A stretch of 64,000 bases of DNA, from positions 744,001 through 808,000 of the forward strand of contig NZ_CP032101.1 of assembly GCF_003544855.1 (NCBI RefSeq), read 5' to 3'. This document shows positions 1-8,831 of this stretch, piece by piece. Every line of letters starts with the position of its first letter. Positions within the stretch are counted from its first letter, which is position 1. The translations under genes were made by a program, and so were the position numbers. The notes beneath the pieces were generated by a model, which saw only the letters and a program-made list of their open reading frames with translations, did not search any database and was not told the origin of the DNA. This DNA comes from Malaciobacter marinus (GTDB lineage Bacteria; Campylobacterota; Campylobacteria; Campylobacterales; Arcobacteraceae).

Positions 1-1202
1 AATAATAAATGTGAAAAATACAATTCTAAATTTTTTTCTAAATTAGAGTTTATATAATTTGCTATGTTTTTAGATATAACAGTATTTTCATTTATTGAAG
101 CAAACACATAAAAATAAATAATTGTATCGGACTTTAATAATAGTTCCGTATTTTTATTAAAATAACTTAAAATTATTTTTGTATTTTCATTTTTTATTAA
201 CAATAAGCTTGAATATATTAATAATACTTTATAATTTTGAAGTACTTTTTTTTGAATTAAACTATGATTAATATTGATATTTTTATAATTACAATATTGT
301 AAATAATGTTCATCAAATAATATTTCTGAATTCTTTTCATAAAAGTCAATATAATCATTTTTTAAATCTAAAATTAGAAGTAAATATGCTTTAAAATTTT
401 TCAATTCATTACTGTACTGTTGATTTAGAAATTTTTCTGCTTCTAAAAGTTTGTCTAAAAGTTCTTTATACTCTATTACTACTTCATTCTTAAATTCTTT
501 TTTTACCCTAAAATATTCATTGATAATAATTTGAATAAAAAATCCTTTTATATGAAGCTTAATTAAAAAGCTTGGATTTGTTTCTAATACTAATTTATAA
601 TAAGTATTCGCTTTTTTTAAATCTTCTTCATTTTTATTTAAATAATTATATGAATTTGAAAATATATGCCCCGCTATTAAATGATTTTTTTCTTGTTTTT
701 CTTTTGATAGAGAATTAAATAATTTTTTTGATTCTTCAATATTTCCACTATTTAGATAAAAAATGATTTTAAAATAATCATTTGATTTTATATCATCTTT
801 TTCAGTTTTTAAATCTTTAACTAATTCAAAAAAATCTTTTTCATTCTTTTCCGCAGAATATATTGAAAGTAAAAGTTCTTTATATCTTATATCTTTATAT
901 TCATTATAATCTTTATTTAGCACTTCTAAAATATTTTTAGTTTTTTCTGAATTTCTAAGTTCTAAAAAATATTCTGCTTTTTTTAGTAATATGTAATATT
1001 TCGACTCTTTGTGTTGATGTTTTTCAAGTGCAGTGTTTAATAATTCAAAAGCTTTAGTGATTTTACCATCACAAAAATGTTCATCTAAACTTTCTAATAA
1101 TGTTTTAACTTCTGAACTATAATTGTTTTGTTCTTTTATATTTGTTGCATTATATATATTTCCACTGCTAAAAAAACTAAGAATTCTGTTTATCATTTTC
1201 AT
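1..1202 (-). CDS. Helical-repeat (TPR-like) protein, 3' end cut by window edge
   Basis: An open frame reads leftward from ATG at 1202 (a second ATG follows at 1196) to the window edge without a stop, giving about 400 visible codons. The protein begins MKMINRILSFFSSGN and continues with amphipathic, Lys/Glu/Leu-rich helices of 30-40 residues (for example around KAFELLNTALEKHQHKES and KKANTYYKLVLETNPSF), the look of TPR-type repeats. No signal peptide or membrane segment is visible. Its start lies inside the 3' end of the small membrane-protein gene at 1177-1335 (26-nt overlap), so the two are probably translationally coupled. I do not recognise the family, and the C-terminus, which could hold an effector domain, is not in view. 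Confidence 0.7.
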   Translation of the reverse strand, partial: MKMINRILSFFSSGNIYNATNIKEQNNYSSEVKTLLESLDEHFCDGKITKAFELLNTALEKHQHKESKYYILLKKAEYFLELRNSEKTKNILEVLNKDYNEYKDIRYKELLLSIYSAEKNEKDFFELVKDLKTEKDDIKSNDYFKIIFYLNSGNIEESKKLFNSLSKEKQEKNHLIAGHIFSNSYNYLNKNEEDLKKANTYYKLVLETNPSFLIKLHIKGFFIQIIINEYFRVKKEFKNEVVIEYKELLDKLLEAEKFLNQQYSNELKNFKAYLLLILDLKNDYIDFYEKNSEILFDEHYLQYCNYKNININHSLIQKKVLQNYKVLLIYSSLLLIKNENTKIILSYFNKNTELLLKSDTIIYFYVFASINENTVISKNIANYINSNLEKNLELYFSHLL

Positions 1203-1335
1203 TACTTAAATTTGTTTTATTATTATTACTAAAAAAATTTAAAGAACTATTTGATTGCTTATTTATTTTTGTAATTATTTTACAAGTAAATAAACCACCT
1301 AAAAAACTTAATATAGCTATAATAATTTCATTCAT
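1177..1335 (-). CDS. Small 52-residue membrane protein
   Basis: ATG at 1335 is preceded by a good ribosome binding site (TAGGAAAA) and the frame closes with TAG at 1177-1179. The first 20 residues (MNEIIIAILSFLGGLFTCKI) form one transmembrane helix or uncleaved anchor. The rest is a short polar Asn/Lys/Ser-rich tail. The 3' end overlaps the next gene by 26 nt, so this small protein and the helical-repeat protein are likely one operon. The function is unknown. It could anchor the partner at the inner membrane, but that is only an inference from coupling. Confidence 0.55.
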   Translation of the reverse strand: MNEIIIAILSFLGGLFTCKIITKINKQSNSSLNFFSNNNKTNLSNENDKQNS

Positions 1336-1490
1336 GTTATTTTCCTAAATCAATACTATTTATTTTGAATTTTATATACATTTTAATTATTATAACAAAA
1401 AATTAATATTCTTCAGTTAAGTGATAGAGACATTATAAACTTAATTTTAGATGTAATTGATAGTGTCTAGAGTTTTAATTAGGAAAGAAG

Positions 1491-2206
1491 ATGAATAGAA
1501 AAGATTTGTGTTTTGAACATTTATTTTTAGATGATTTAACCATAGATTTTATTGATAATGTTCCAAAAATAGGTGAGGAATCTATAACAGATTGGTTAAT
1601 TTGGAAATGAAGAGAAATTGACAATAAGTTTAATTATGTGAAATTAATTTCTTCACATTTTACAAAAAATAAGAGGTTCTAAATGGTGCAGATTTAGAAT
1701 TTTGGATTATTACAAAAAAATATGCAATACCTTTGTTATTTCAAGCTAAAAAAGCAATTCTTATGTATGATGGATATTTAAAAAAGTTAAATTATAAAGC
1801 AAAAGAAGCAACTCATAAACAGTATCAACTATTAAAGAGTTATGCAAAGTCAAAAGGTTTGAGTCCATATTATTTAATTTATGCAATTGATTAAAGATTC
1901 CTCAATATTTATGTTAGACATAAACAGTGTTAAAAGTTTAGCAACCTTAAAAAAGGGTTCAAGAGTTTCAAGGAAGAAACTTTTAAAAATGCTAATGAGT
2001 TTTATAAGCTTTTTTGTGAAAAGTTTTATTGGAAATATTTATATCAAAAGTTAAGAATTACTTCAATTGATGATATTCCTAATTTAAATCAATATTTTAA
2101 TGAAGAAATGATTATCACTAATAAATATATTGTTAAAAATTTAGCTATTTTTGATTTAAGAAATATAGGATTTTTCGAGAACTTTTGTTATCAAAAAAGG
2201 GTGTAA
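1491..2206 (+). pseudogene. Decayed DUF6615-like gene
   Basis: ATG at 1491 follows AGGAAAG and reads 39 codons, including EESITDWLIW, before a TGA at 1608. The coding sense resumes in another frame near 1695 with GADLEFWI, then FQAKKAILMYDGY. This pattern (EE..TD, then GAD.E.W., then QAK) is how I recognise DUF6615 proteins. After a further stop near 1892 and another frame change, the C-terminal part runs from about 1990 (ANEFYKLFCEKFYWKYLY) to a TAA at 2204-2206. At least two frame changes and several stops make this a relic. It lies outside the element, directly beside the disrupted tRNA-Leu. Confidence 0.6.
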
Positions 2207-2246
2207 TTATACAAACTAAAGATTAAATATGTTACTTGAAAATTAA

Positions 2247-2300
2247 TGGTGCGACCGATGGGACTTGAACCCATACACCCGAAGGCACTACCCCCTCAAG
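2247..2300 (-). pseudogene. 3' half of split tRNA-Leu(GAG), attL side
   Basis: On the minus strand this is the anticodon-loop end (CTTGAGGGG), the 3' anticodon stem GGTAG, a Leu-type variable arm, the T arm with GGTTCAAGTCC, the acceptor strand CGGTCGC and an encoded ACCA. No matching 5' half is adjacent; integrase-side sequence follows instead. The missing 5' half (acceptor GCGACCG) is found 20.4 kb away at 22659-22698. Joined at the shared CTTGAGGGG the halves make a normal 85-nt tRNA-Leu(GAG), so the mobile element has broken this gene. Confidence 0.9.
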
Positions 2301-2340
2301 GTGGAGGTATTTCCCTTAAAATAGGAACTCAACCAACTAC

Positions 2341-2361
2341 TGTGCAATATGTGTGCAGTAG
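2341..2361. promoter_or_regulatory. Left integrase arm-type repeats
   Basis: Two direct copies of TGTGCARTA lie at 2341-2349 and 2352-2360, between the attachment core and the integrase stop codon. Three more copies in the same orientation lie inside the right end of the element (22261-22324). Short direct repeats near both ends of an element, next to a tyrosine recombinase gene, are the usual layout of arm-type integrase binding sites. No binding data are available. Confidence 0.6.
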
Positions 2362-2362
2362 A

Positions 2363-3529
2363 CTATGCTGGTTTTGATTGAGAAACTTTATCCTCAACTT
2401 CAACCATCATATTAAATATTTCTTGTTGTTTTTGTGCATTTAATTTATCGTGCTCTAGTTTTAGTATTCTAGGGTCGATATAATGTTTTTCTGTTATCTT
2501 TGAACCTTTTGAATGTCCCATGATTTTTTGGATATCTTCAAGGTTTTCACCTCCAAAACTCATTACAGATGCATATGACCTTCTTGTTGCATATAGAGTT
2601 TTATATTTCACTCCTATACTTTTTAGTAACGGTTTTAAATGATAATCAACTATAGTTTTTGATTCTCTGTAATATCTACCATCTTTATTGATAAATAACC
2701 ATTCATTTGAAGGTCTAACTTCATAGTAAATTTTTAATAACTTCACTAAATCTGGTAATAGCTGAATGGTTCTAAAATGGTTTTTATTACTTGTTGAATT
2801 TTCATTCTGTTCTGTAATAACACCTCTTGTAATACTTCTTTGAAGTGATAGTTTTTCAGTTTCAAAATTTATATCACTCCATTTTAAAGCCATACATTCC
2901 CCCGTTCTTAATCCTAACTTGAAAGATAGTTCTAAAAATATTTTGAACCAACCTTTTGCATTTTTTAGTATAACTCTTATTTCTTCAGTAGAGTATGCCT
3001 CAGTTTTTTTAGGATTATAAGATAAATCAACAGCTTTGACACTTCTAGTTTGCACTGGATTTCTTTCGATTAACTCATTATCATAGGCATAATCAAAAAT
3101 TATGTTTAAAAGATTCTTTATTCTTTTAACTCTATCGTTACAAACTTCTTTTTTTTGTCTCTCAAGTAAATTAACAATATCAAGAGGCTTTATGTCCTCT
3201 ATTTTTAAACCTTTAAAACTTGGTAGAACTCTATTTTTAAAAAGTCCTTCAAGTTCATTTTGACTAGCTTGTTGTCTTCTCGAACTTGTGACTTCTAGTA
3301 TCATATATCCAAATTTTTCGAAGTTATTTGTCGTGACTTCATTTCTATCTGTATCTAATAATTTTGATAACACATCTAATGGATTTGCTTTTTTCATCCA
3401 TTGTTTAGTAGCAGGAGTTAATTTTTTACCTGTAGATTTTCTATGAAATTTGCCATTTACAGAACCGTGAACATAGATAACATTTTTTCTAATTTTAAAG
3501 ACCCCATCACCTTTTATTCTATTACTCAT
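2363..3529 (-). CDS. Tyrosine-recombinase integrase
   Basis: A 388-residue site-specific recombinase that would cut and join at the CCCCTCAAG core. Residues 1-60 resemble an arm-binding domain, about 70-165 the SAM-like core-binding domain, and 180-355 the catalytic domain. Catalytic residues visible are Arg208 (LGLRTGECMALKW), Arg316, the GH pair at 338-339 (IMGHSKGS) and the nucleophile Tyr350 (EKHYID). The usual His of HxxR is Tyr313 (YATR), a substitution seen in a recognised subgroup of phage-type integrases. The gene ends 63 nt from the attachment core and overlaps its upstream neighbour by 4 nt (ATGA), so the two are co-transcribed. Confidence 0.93.
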   Translation of the reverse strand: MSNRIKGDGVFKIRKNVIYVHGSVNGKFHRKSTGKKLTPATKQWMKKANPLDVLSKLLDTDRNEVTTNNFEKFGYMILEVTSSRRQQASQNELEGLFKNRVLPSFKGLKIEDIKPLDIVNLLERQKKEVCNDRVKRIKNLLNIIFDYAYDNELIERNPVQTRSVKAVDLSYNPKKTEAYSTEEIRVILKNAKGWFKIFLELSFKLGLRTGECMALKWSDINFETEKLSLQRSITRGVITEQNENSTSNKNHFRTIQLLPDLVKLLKIYYEVRPSNEWLFINKDGRYYRESKTIVDYHLKPLLKSIGVKYKTLYATRRSYASVMSFGGENLEDIQKIMGHSKGSKITEKHYIDPRILKLEHDKLNAQKQQEIFNMMVEVEDKVSQSKPA

Positions 3530-3783
3530 TTTGAACTCCTATTCAAAATAGTAATTACTGCCTTTTGTGATGCAAACATTTTACCACCATCAACCCAATA
3601 ATCAACTTCAGGTTCAAAATTATTTATAAGAAATTGTCTTATTGATTGTCTACTTTTTCCAGTAGTTTCAGATAAGTAACTAACACTTGCTTTTTGAGGT
3701 ATCATAAGACTAATCATCTCTTTTAGTTCTAATACCAATGATTTTAAAGCTAGATATTCTGATTGTTTAAAATTATCTTCCAT
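3526..3783 (-). CDS. Small HTH protein, possible excisionase
   Basis: An 85-residue protein with an N-terminal helical segment and a probable helix-turn-helix around residues 35-60 (SYLSETTGKSRQSIRQFL), followed by a short wing-like stretch (DYWVDGGKMFASQKAV) as in MerR/excisionase folds. It starts 60 nt inside the hairpin-bounded gap and its stop overlaps the integrase start by 4 nt. A small winged-HTH gene directly upstream of int is the common position of a recombination directionality factor. That function is inferred from size, fold and position, not from a diagnostic motif. RBS: GGAGATATTACA before ATG. Confidence 0.6.
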   Translation of the reverse strand: MEDNFKQSEYLALKSLVLELKEMISLMIPQKASVSYLSETTGKSRQSIRQFLINNFEPEVDYWVDGGKMFASQKAVITILNRSSK

Positions 3784-3819
3784 TGTAATATCTCCTTTAT
3801 ATAGAGAATGATAATAAGT

Positions 3820-3843
3820 AGTAGTGGGAAATATCCCACTACT
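3820..3843. terminator. 10-bp stem hairpin after the ParB/methyltransferase gene
   Basis: AGTAGTGGGA at 3820-3829 and TCCCACTACT at 3834-3843 form a perfect 10-bp stem with a 4-nt loop, starting 3 nt past the stop of the minus-strand methyltransferase gene. There is no long U-run on the minus strand, so termination would be weak. It may instead be a structural or regulatory site separating that gene from xis/int. Confidence 0.5.
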
Positions 3844-3846
3844 AAA

Positions 3847-5538
3847 CTAGTTGTTAAAAAAGTTAGATTTTAAATCATCATTTGTATATGATTTATCTTG
3901 AATAAGTCTCTGTTTAATGATTTCATAATATCCATCATCTTGTTCTATCCCAAAATAATTCATTTTGAGAAGTTTTGATGAAATAAGAGTTGTACCTGAA
4001 CCAGCAAAAGGTTCTAATATTATTCCATCCTTATCTGTGTTAAAAAGTTTTAGTAAATACGCAAATAGTGCAACTGGCTTTACACTTGCATGGTCATTTG
4101 CCTTTTTAGAATTTACATTCTTTGATTTAATTTCTTCACCCTTGTAATTATAATTTTTTTCTTCGTTAGGTTTAGAAGTAAAAATCATATTACCAAATAT
4201 TTGTTGGCTCCAATTTTTAATTGAAAACCTTTTTCCAATAAACTCATTTATTTCTTCAATAGAAATGAGTTGTTGAACTTGTTTGTTATTAACCTTAGTT
4301 TCCTCTATATTAATTGTCCCTTTTGATAAAGTGTCATCATTAAGAGCTTTTGTAGCATGCTCATAAATTGAATCTTCAAAAGGTTTTTGTACAATAATAA
4401 TTGGCTCAACTGATGATGCTATATGAGGTGTCTTTTCACCTTTAAAGTTAGAAGATTTATCAACATTATCTTCATCTTCTTTAACTTTACTTTTTTGTTT
4501 ATCTTCCATCCAATAACTTCTTGGAAGATTTGGATCATGAACCCAATAAAGTTGATTAAACTTAATATTAAAACCTACTTCTTTAAGTTTGTCATGAAGA
4601 TTTAAAATTAAATCGCTTCTTGGAGAAAATGTAGTTACAAAAAAACCACCAGGCTTTAGTGTTCTGTATATCTCATTAAATAACTCTAAAGGAGGTATAT
4701 CTTTATCCCATTCTTCACTTTTACAAGAAGTTGTATTTTTCCCCATTTCTTTTTTTACTGAAATACCATAAGGAATGTCAGTAATACAATGTGAAAAGTG
4801 ATTTTTAGGAATTGACTTTAAGATTTCAAGTGAATCACCCTTAAAACATACGTTAGAAGTAAGTTTTCTTAGATTTTGTTTCCTTGACTGTTCAATCTTC
4901 TCTTCAATTGTATGTTCTACTTTAAGAATTGCATTTTTTAAAGTTTTTTTATTAAGTAAATCTTTGGTTAGATTTATAATTATCTCTTGATTTTCTTTTG
5001 AAAAAGAAGCAAGCTTTTTCAAATCCTCATTAACTAAAGGTTCTGTTTTTGTTTCTAAATGTTCAATTAAAGATTTATTTTTAGATAACTCATTCCAAAG
5101 TTTTCTTGACCTTTGAATTTCTCTTGGTTGTACACCAGTTTTGTCTTTAATCTCTTCATTTTTAGCTTTTGCCTTTTTTGTTTTTGAAGTGTTTGAACAT
5201 AACTTATCATACTTTTCAATTAGTTTTCCTAATTCAAAGTGATCAAAATGTTTTCTGATAATATTTTCTTCTAGTTCAATTATCTCAACTTTTTCTTTTG
5301 ATAAATCTGTATAAACAGAAGCTTCAATTTCTGTAAGACCTAATTCTTTATGAGCTATCAATCTATGATAACCAGAAATAAGGACATATTCACCATCAAT
5401 CAAATTTAATGAAATAGGATTATATTGTCCATTTTCATTAATAGATTTTTTTATTAGTTCCACAGTTTTTGTATCTAAAGAAGTTACTCTCTCACCAATT
5501 TTTACTTGTTCAATTTTTATTGTCTTAATGTTATTCAT
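3847..5538 (-). CDS. ParB-like/DNA adenine methyltransferase fusion
   Basis: The ATG at 5538 is preferred over an in-frame ATG at 5553 because an AAAGGA site at the right spacing precedes it. Residues 1-110 are a ParB/Srx-type domain (NGQYNPISLN, then ISGYHRLIAH and the EENIIRKHFDHFE stretch). Residues about 225-563 form a beta-class N4/N6 methyltransferase with motif IV first (TDIPYG, residues 253-258) and motif I late (EPFAGSGTTL). Motif IV reads DIPY instead of the usual DPPY. Such ParB-methylase fusions occur in phages and integrative elements and are usually orphan methylases that protect element DNA or alter host methylation. The gene lies 18 nt downstream of the Dam-type gene on the same strand. 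Confidence 0.88.
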   Translation of the reverse strand: MNNIKTIKIEQVKIGERVTSLDTKTVELIKKSINENGQYNPISLNLIDGEYVLISGYHRLIAHKELGLTEIEASVYTDLSKEKVEIIELEENIIRKHFDHFELGKLIEKYDKLCSNTSKTKKAKAKNEEIKDKTGVQPREIQRSRKLWNELSKNKSLIEHLETKTEPLVNEDLKKLASFSKENQEIIINLTKDLLNKKTLKNAILKVEHTIEEKIEQSRKQNLRKLTSNVCFKGDSLEILKSIPKNHFSHCITDIPYGISVKKEMGKNTTSCKSEEWDKDIPPLELFNEIYRTLKPGGFFVTTFSPRSDLILNLHDKLKEVGFNIKFNQLYWVHDPNLPRSYWMEDKQKSKVKEDEDNVDKSSNFKGEKTPHIASSVEPIIIVQKPFEDSIYEHATKALNDDTLSKGTINIEETKVNNKQVQQLISIEEINEFIGKRFSIKNWSQQIFGNMIFTSKPNEEKNYNYKGEEIKSKNVNSKKANDHASVKPVALFAYLLKLFNTDKDGIILEPFAGSGTTLISSKLLKMNYFGIEQDDGYYEIIKQRLIQDKSYTNDDLKSNFFNN

Positions 5539-5556
5539 AATAATTCCTTTCAATTA

Positions 5557-6782
5557 TTAGTTATTTTTTAAACCAAATACAATGTATTCGTTTGCCGTAT
5601 GTCTATATGCTCCTTTTTCAATCGAAGAAGAAGTTTCGACACGTGTGAAAATAAGTTTTTCTAAACCAAATTTTCTCCTATAATATTCAATAGCAGGGTG
5701 TGCATTATTGTTATAAATACAGTTAATATATTTCAACTCTTTAATGTATTTAATAGAGTCAAATTTTTTAACACCATAATTTGTTCTTGCTAATGGAATA
5801 TCTTTAGATTGTAGTTCTTCAAAATAATTAGAAGAAAAGTTTTCAATAGGAGTGTTATCTTCAACAACATAAATAATATCAATGTTAAATAAGATATTTT
5901 TATTTTTTTTATATTGTTGTAATACTTCCCATGCATCTTCACATTTGAATTCAATGTCGAACTTATTGTAAATAGAATGTATTTTTTTATTCTATTTGAG
6001 AACGAAGAGATTACTTCAACAATTTTTTCTGAAGAATAAATTTTATTACTAAAGTTTGAAACTTCAAAAGTTACTTTAGGAGTGTAATTACTTGAATATT
6101 GAATACATTGTAATAGAATGAATCTAATAGCAGTTTCAACACCTCTTTCATTATTTTTTTCTAAATTATGAACTTCTTCTTTCAATTCAGAAGCCAATAT
6201 TTCATATTCCTCTTTTTCAAGAAAAATTCTTCCAAATTTGGAAACAACTTTAGTTTTTATCAAATTAGAAAATGCATCTATTAGTTGATTTGGTTTCTCT
6301 TTAATTAGTTTATGAATATTTATTATCGTCTTATTTAATTCATTAACTATCACTTTTTTAATTCCAATTTCCGACAATTTGTCAGACATTGAGATTAAAG
6401 AGCCACCTGCACCAAAAAATATATCGGCATATATTTCAAATTTTTCACCTATTTCAGTTTTATCTTCATTTAAAACCTCAAGGGCATAGTTTAGTTCTTT
6501 CTTCATTTTATTCTTACCACCAGGGTAAGGAAATGCAGAAATCGCTTTTGTTTCAAAATTCTTTTCTAAACATTTATTCAAAAGAATTTTTAATTCTCTC
6601 AAAGCAGTTTTTTTACAATCAAGTTTTAAAGCTTTTTTTATGCTCTTAGTGATTTTGTTTTTCCAAATAGAATCACTTATGTGATATTGAGAAATTAGTT
6701 TATAAACAACATTATAATTCTCATTTGAGTCTGAAAACTCAAATACCAAATCATTGAATAATATTTCAATTGTTTTATTCAT
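5557..6782 (-). pseudogene. Dam-type (D12) adenine methyltransferase with -1 frameshift
   Basis: The frame from ATG 6782 contains the D12-class motif X (FPYPGGK, residues 84-90) and motif I (ADIFFGAGGS, 119-128). At an A7 run (T7 on the plus strand, 5982-5988, about residue 265) the open frame turns into nonsense-like residues. The -1 frame then continues sensibly (DAWEVLQQYKK, ETSSSIEKGAYRHTANEYIV) to TAA at 5557-5559, giving about 408 residues if joined. The phasing at the run is A AAA AAA, a classical -1 slippery heptamer, so this may be programmed slippage, phase variation, a real mutation or a sequencing error. Where DPPY is expected after the shift the sequence reads DIIY. A strong RBS (AAGG) precedes ATG 6782. 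Confidence 0.7.
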
Positions 6783-6803
6783 AGCCTTTTCCTTAATGAA
6801 TAT

Positions 6804-6900
6804 TTCACTTACAAAAAATAAGTGAATAGGTATGAATAGGTCATAATTTTAATCTAGTGATTTAAATAGACTGACCTATTCAAATTCCGACAAATTGTCG
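6804..6900. promoter_or_regulatory. Inverted repeats in the divergent Dam/WYL intergenic region
   Basis: The 297-bp gap between the leftward methyltransferase and the rightward WYL gene holds three symmetrical elements. TTCACTTA/TAAGTGAA lies at 6804-6826. TGAATAGGTCA at 6833-6843 is mirrored by TGACCTATTCA at 6872-6882, with a third partial copy (TGAATAGGTA) at 6823-6832. The odd palindrome CGACAA-A-TTGTCG is at 6888-6900. These look like operators for a dimeric regulator, perhaps the adjacent WYL protein or the cI-like repressor. The rest of the gap (6901-7079) shows only AT-rich sequence. Confidence 0.5.
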
Positions 6901-7079
6901 TCTACACTGAAATTAAAATCATTGAGAATGTAAAATTTAAACTTTTTAACAATAGATTTTAAAATAACACATCAATGACTTTTAAATTGTTTATTTAAAG
7001 AGTCATTTAATGGATAATGGAATTTTTGCAAAGTGGTGTGGGAAATCTCCCTCTAAGAATTAAATTTGTATAATTTATT

Positions 7080-8483
7080 ATGAAAAAAGAACTAGAAAAA
7101 GAAATAAGAAGTATTGACTTCAATGAAGTTGAAGATGAAATTGAAAGATTAAGTGATAAATTTAATTTATCTGAACTTCAAGAAGAAAAATTAAGACAGA
7201 AAGTTGAAGAACATATAGAGTCTTTAGAAAAAACCTGCTTTAAATACAAACCAAAGGAGACTAATAAGTCTTATATTTTAGCTAACGCAATACTTGAAGC
7301 TATGTGTATAAATAATGATTTAAATGTATTTGTAGATTCTTCTAAATTCAAAATTCATCAATATTATAATGAAGTTTCTCAAGAGGAATTAGTTGAAAAA
7401 CTGTTTTTTAAAATAAAAGAAAATAAGAATGACTCGACCTCAAAAGAAGCTTTACGTCTTTTAAAATGCTTGAGACTATTAAACCATAAACAGCCAAATT
7501 ATGCATTGTTTTCAAAAAACTGGTTTAAAGATAGTAGATATGAGATTATAGATAACAATGTATTGAAATTTCTGACCCCTTCTTTATTAGGATATCTTGG
7601 AAAACATTATGATTCTACTGTATCTAAATATTTTGAGAATATTGATGAAGTTATTAAATATATAATAAAACCTTCAATCTATCATAATAAACTAAATTTT
7701 ATAGAAGCTACAATTATTGATGCGATAAATGAATTAGATGATTTAACAATAAAAATATATAATAAGGATGAAGAATTTTCAATTTATCCAATGCAGATTA
7801 TATATAAGAAAGAGGGACATAATCAATATAAAGTTTTAAGATATGAAGTAGATGAAGATGATTTAAAGCATGAAATTGACTTTGATAAAATTGAAAGAAT
7901 TACATTAAAAGATAAAACTTATAGTAATTATGAAGTAGAAGAATCTTCCACTAATCAAAAATATTTATTTAATCCTAGTTACTCAATGCTTTCTGTTGAA
8001 TCATATAAAAAGAATCAACCATCTAAAACAGTGTTATTAGAAATTGATACAAATATAGTTGAATATTTCCAAGTTAAACCATTATCAAATATGAAGTTAT
8101 ACGTTACAGAAGAAGAAAAGCAAGACTTTTCAAAAGAGTACGGTTTAGATACATTACCTAATAAATGCTATATTTTTGCAGAAGATGATAAAGAATATAT
8201 AATATCAACTATTTTTCATACTATTGAATATGTAAAAATATTGGAGCCAACAGAATTAAATGAAGATATAGTTGAGCGAATGAAAATATTTGCTAAAAAG
8301 AATAATATAGATTTATGTAAAGAAGATACACCACCTAAGAAACCAATTGAACCATCAGATTTAACTTCTATTAAAGAAGAAACTAATGAAATAAAAGAGA
8401 ATAATAAAGATATTGTAATTGATAAAAGTGGTAAAATGGAAGATATAAAAAATAATGATAGTGAGATAAAATTCAATTTTTAA
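7080..8483 (+). CDS. WYL-domain protein, likely transcriptional regulator
   Basis: A 467-residue protein. Residues 1-60 are charged and coiled-coil-like. Residues about 225-285 (EFSIYPMQIIYKK, then YKVLRYEVDED and FDKIERITLKD) match the beta-strand pattern of a WYL domain, and 325-400 ending VKILEPTELNEDIVERM match the WCX extension that follows WYL. WYL proteins usually bind a ligand and control transcription, often of defence or phage genes. No clear winged HTH is visible at the N-terminus, so DNA binding is unproven. There is no Shine-Dalgarno sequence; TATAAT at 7069-7074 sits 5 nt from the ATG, so the mRNA may be leaderless or the promoter match fortuitous. The last 60 residues are acidic/Lys-rich and low-complexity. 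Confidence 0.6.
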   Translation: MKKELEKEIRSIDFNEVEDEIERLSDKFNLSELQEEKLRQKVEEHIESLEKTCFKYKPKETNKSYILANAILEAMCINNDLNVFVDSSKFKIHQYYNEVSQEELVEKLFFKIKENKNDSTSKEALRLLKCLRLLNHKQPNYALFSKNWFKDSRYEIIDNNVLKFLTPSLLGYLGKHYDSTVSKYFENIDEVIKYIIKPSIYHNKLNFIEATIIDAINELDDLTIKIYNKDEEFSIYPMQIIYKKEGHNQYKVLRYEVDEDDLKHEIDFDKIERITLKDKTYSNYEVEESSTNQKYLFNPSYSMLSVESYKKNQPSKTVLLEIDTNIVEYFQVKPLSNMKLYVTEEEKQDFSKEYGLDTLPNKCYIFAEDDKEYIISTIFHTIEYVKILEPTELNEDIVERMKIFAKKNNIDLCKEDTPPKKPIEPSDLTSIKEETNEIKENNKDIVIDKSGKMEDIKNNDSEIKFNF

Positions 8484-8831
8484 TATTCAAAATTTTAGAT
8501 AAGTAAATTAAAAAGTAATAGTTTTTTAATAATCTTAAATGATAAATTCTAAAATCTCATTTTTAAACTATTCAATCTATTTTTATAATATAAAATAGAT
8601 AGTTTAATCCCTTTTGGGGAAAAGTGAAAAATAGCAAAAGTTTTTCACTTCCCCACCTCCTACCAAGAAAGCATATAAAATATATAATTTTCAAATTCTT
8701 AAAAGTTGCCTTGACTAACTTTTAATAAACTGTGAGCAGTATAAGAAATATTATAAATTTCATAGATAGTCTAAAAAAAATCAATAATTACATCTTATAA
8801 TATAAGTATATTAGAAAAAAAGGTTAAATTA
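8484..8831. other. 348-bp gene-free region with hairpin, candidate replication origin
   Basis: No plausible gene is seen. The main structure is an interrupted inverted repeat at 8616-8654: GGGGAAAAGTGAAAAA pairs with TTTTTCACTTCCCC across a 9-nt loop, with a 2-nt bulge. CTTTTGGGGAAAAG (8611-8624) gives an alternative small hairpin. A GC-rich-stemmed hairpin in otherwise AT-rich DNA immediately upstream of a rolling-circle initiator gene is a reasonable place for a double- or single-strand origin. It could equally be a terminator for the WYL gene. Confidence 0.4.

Noticed and set aside
6888-6900. CGACAAATTGTCG as a dif/Xer site
   Set aside because: It is too short and symmetrical for a dif-like site of about 28-40 bp, and similar copies occur inside coding regions.
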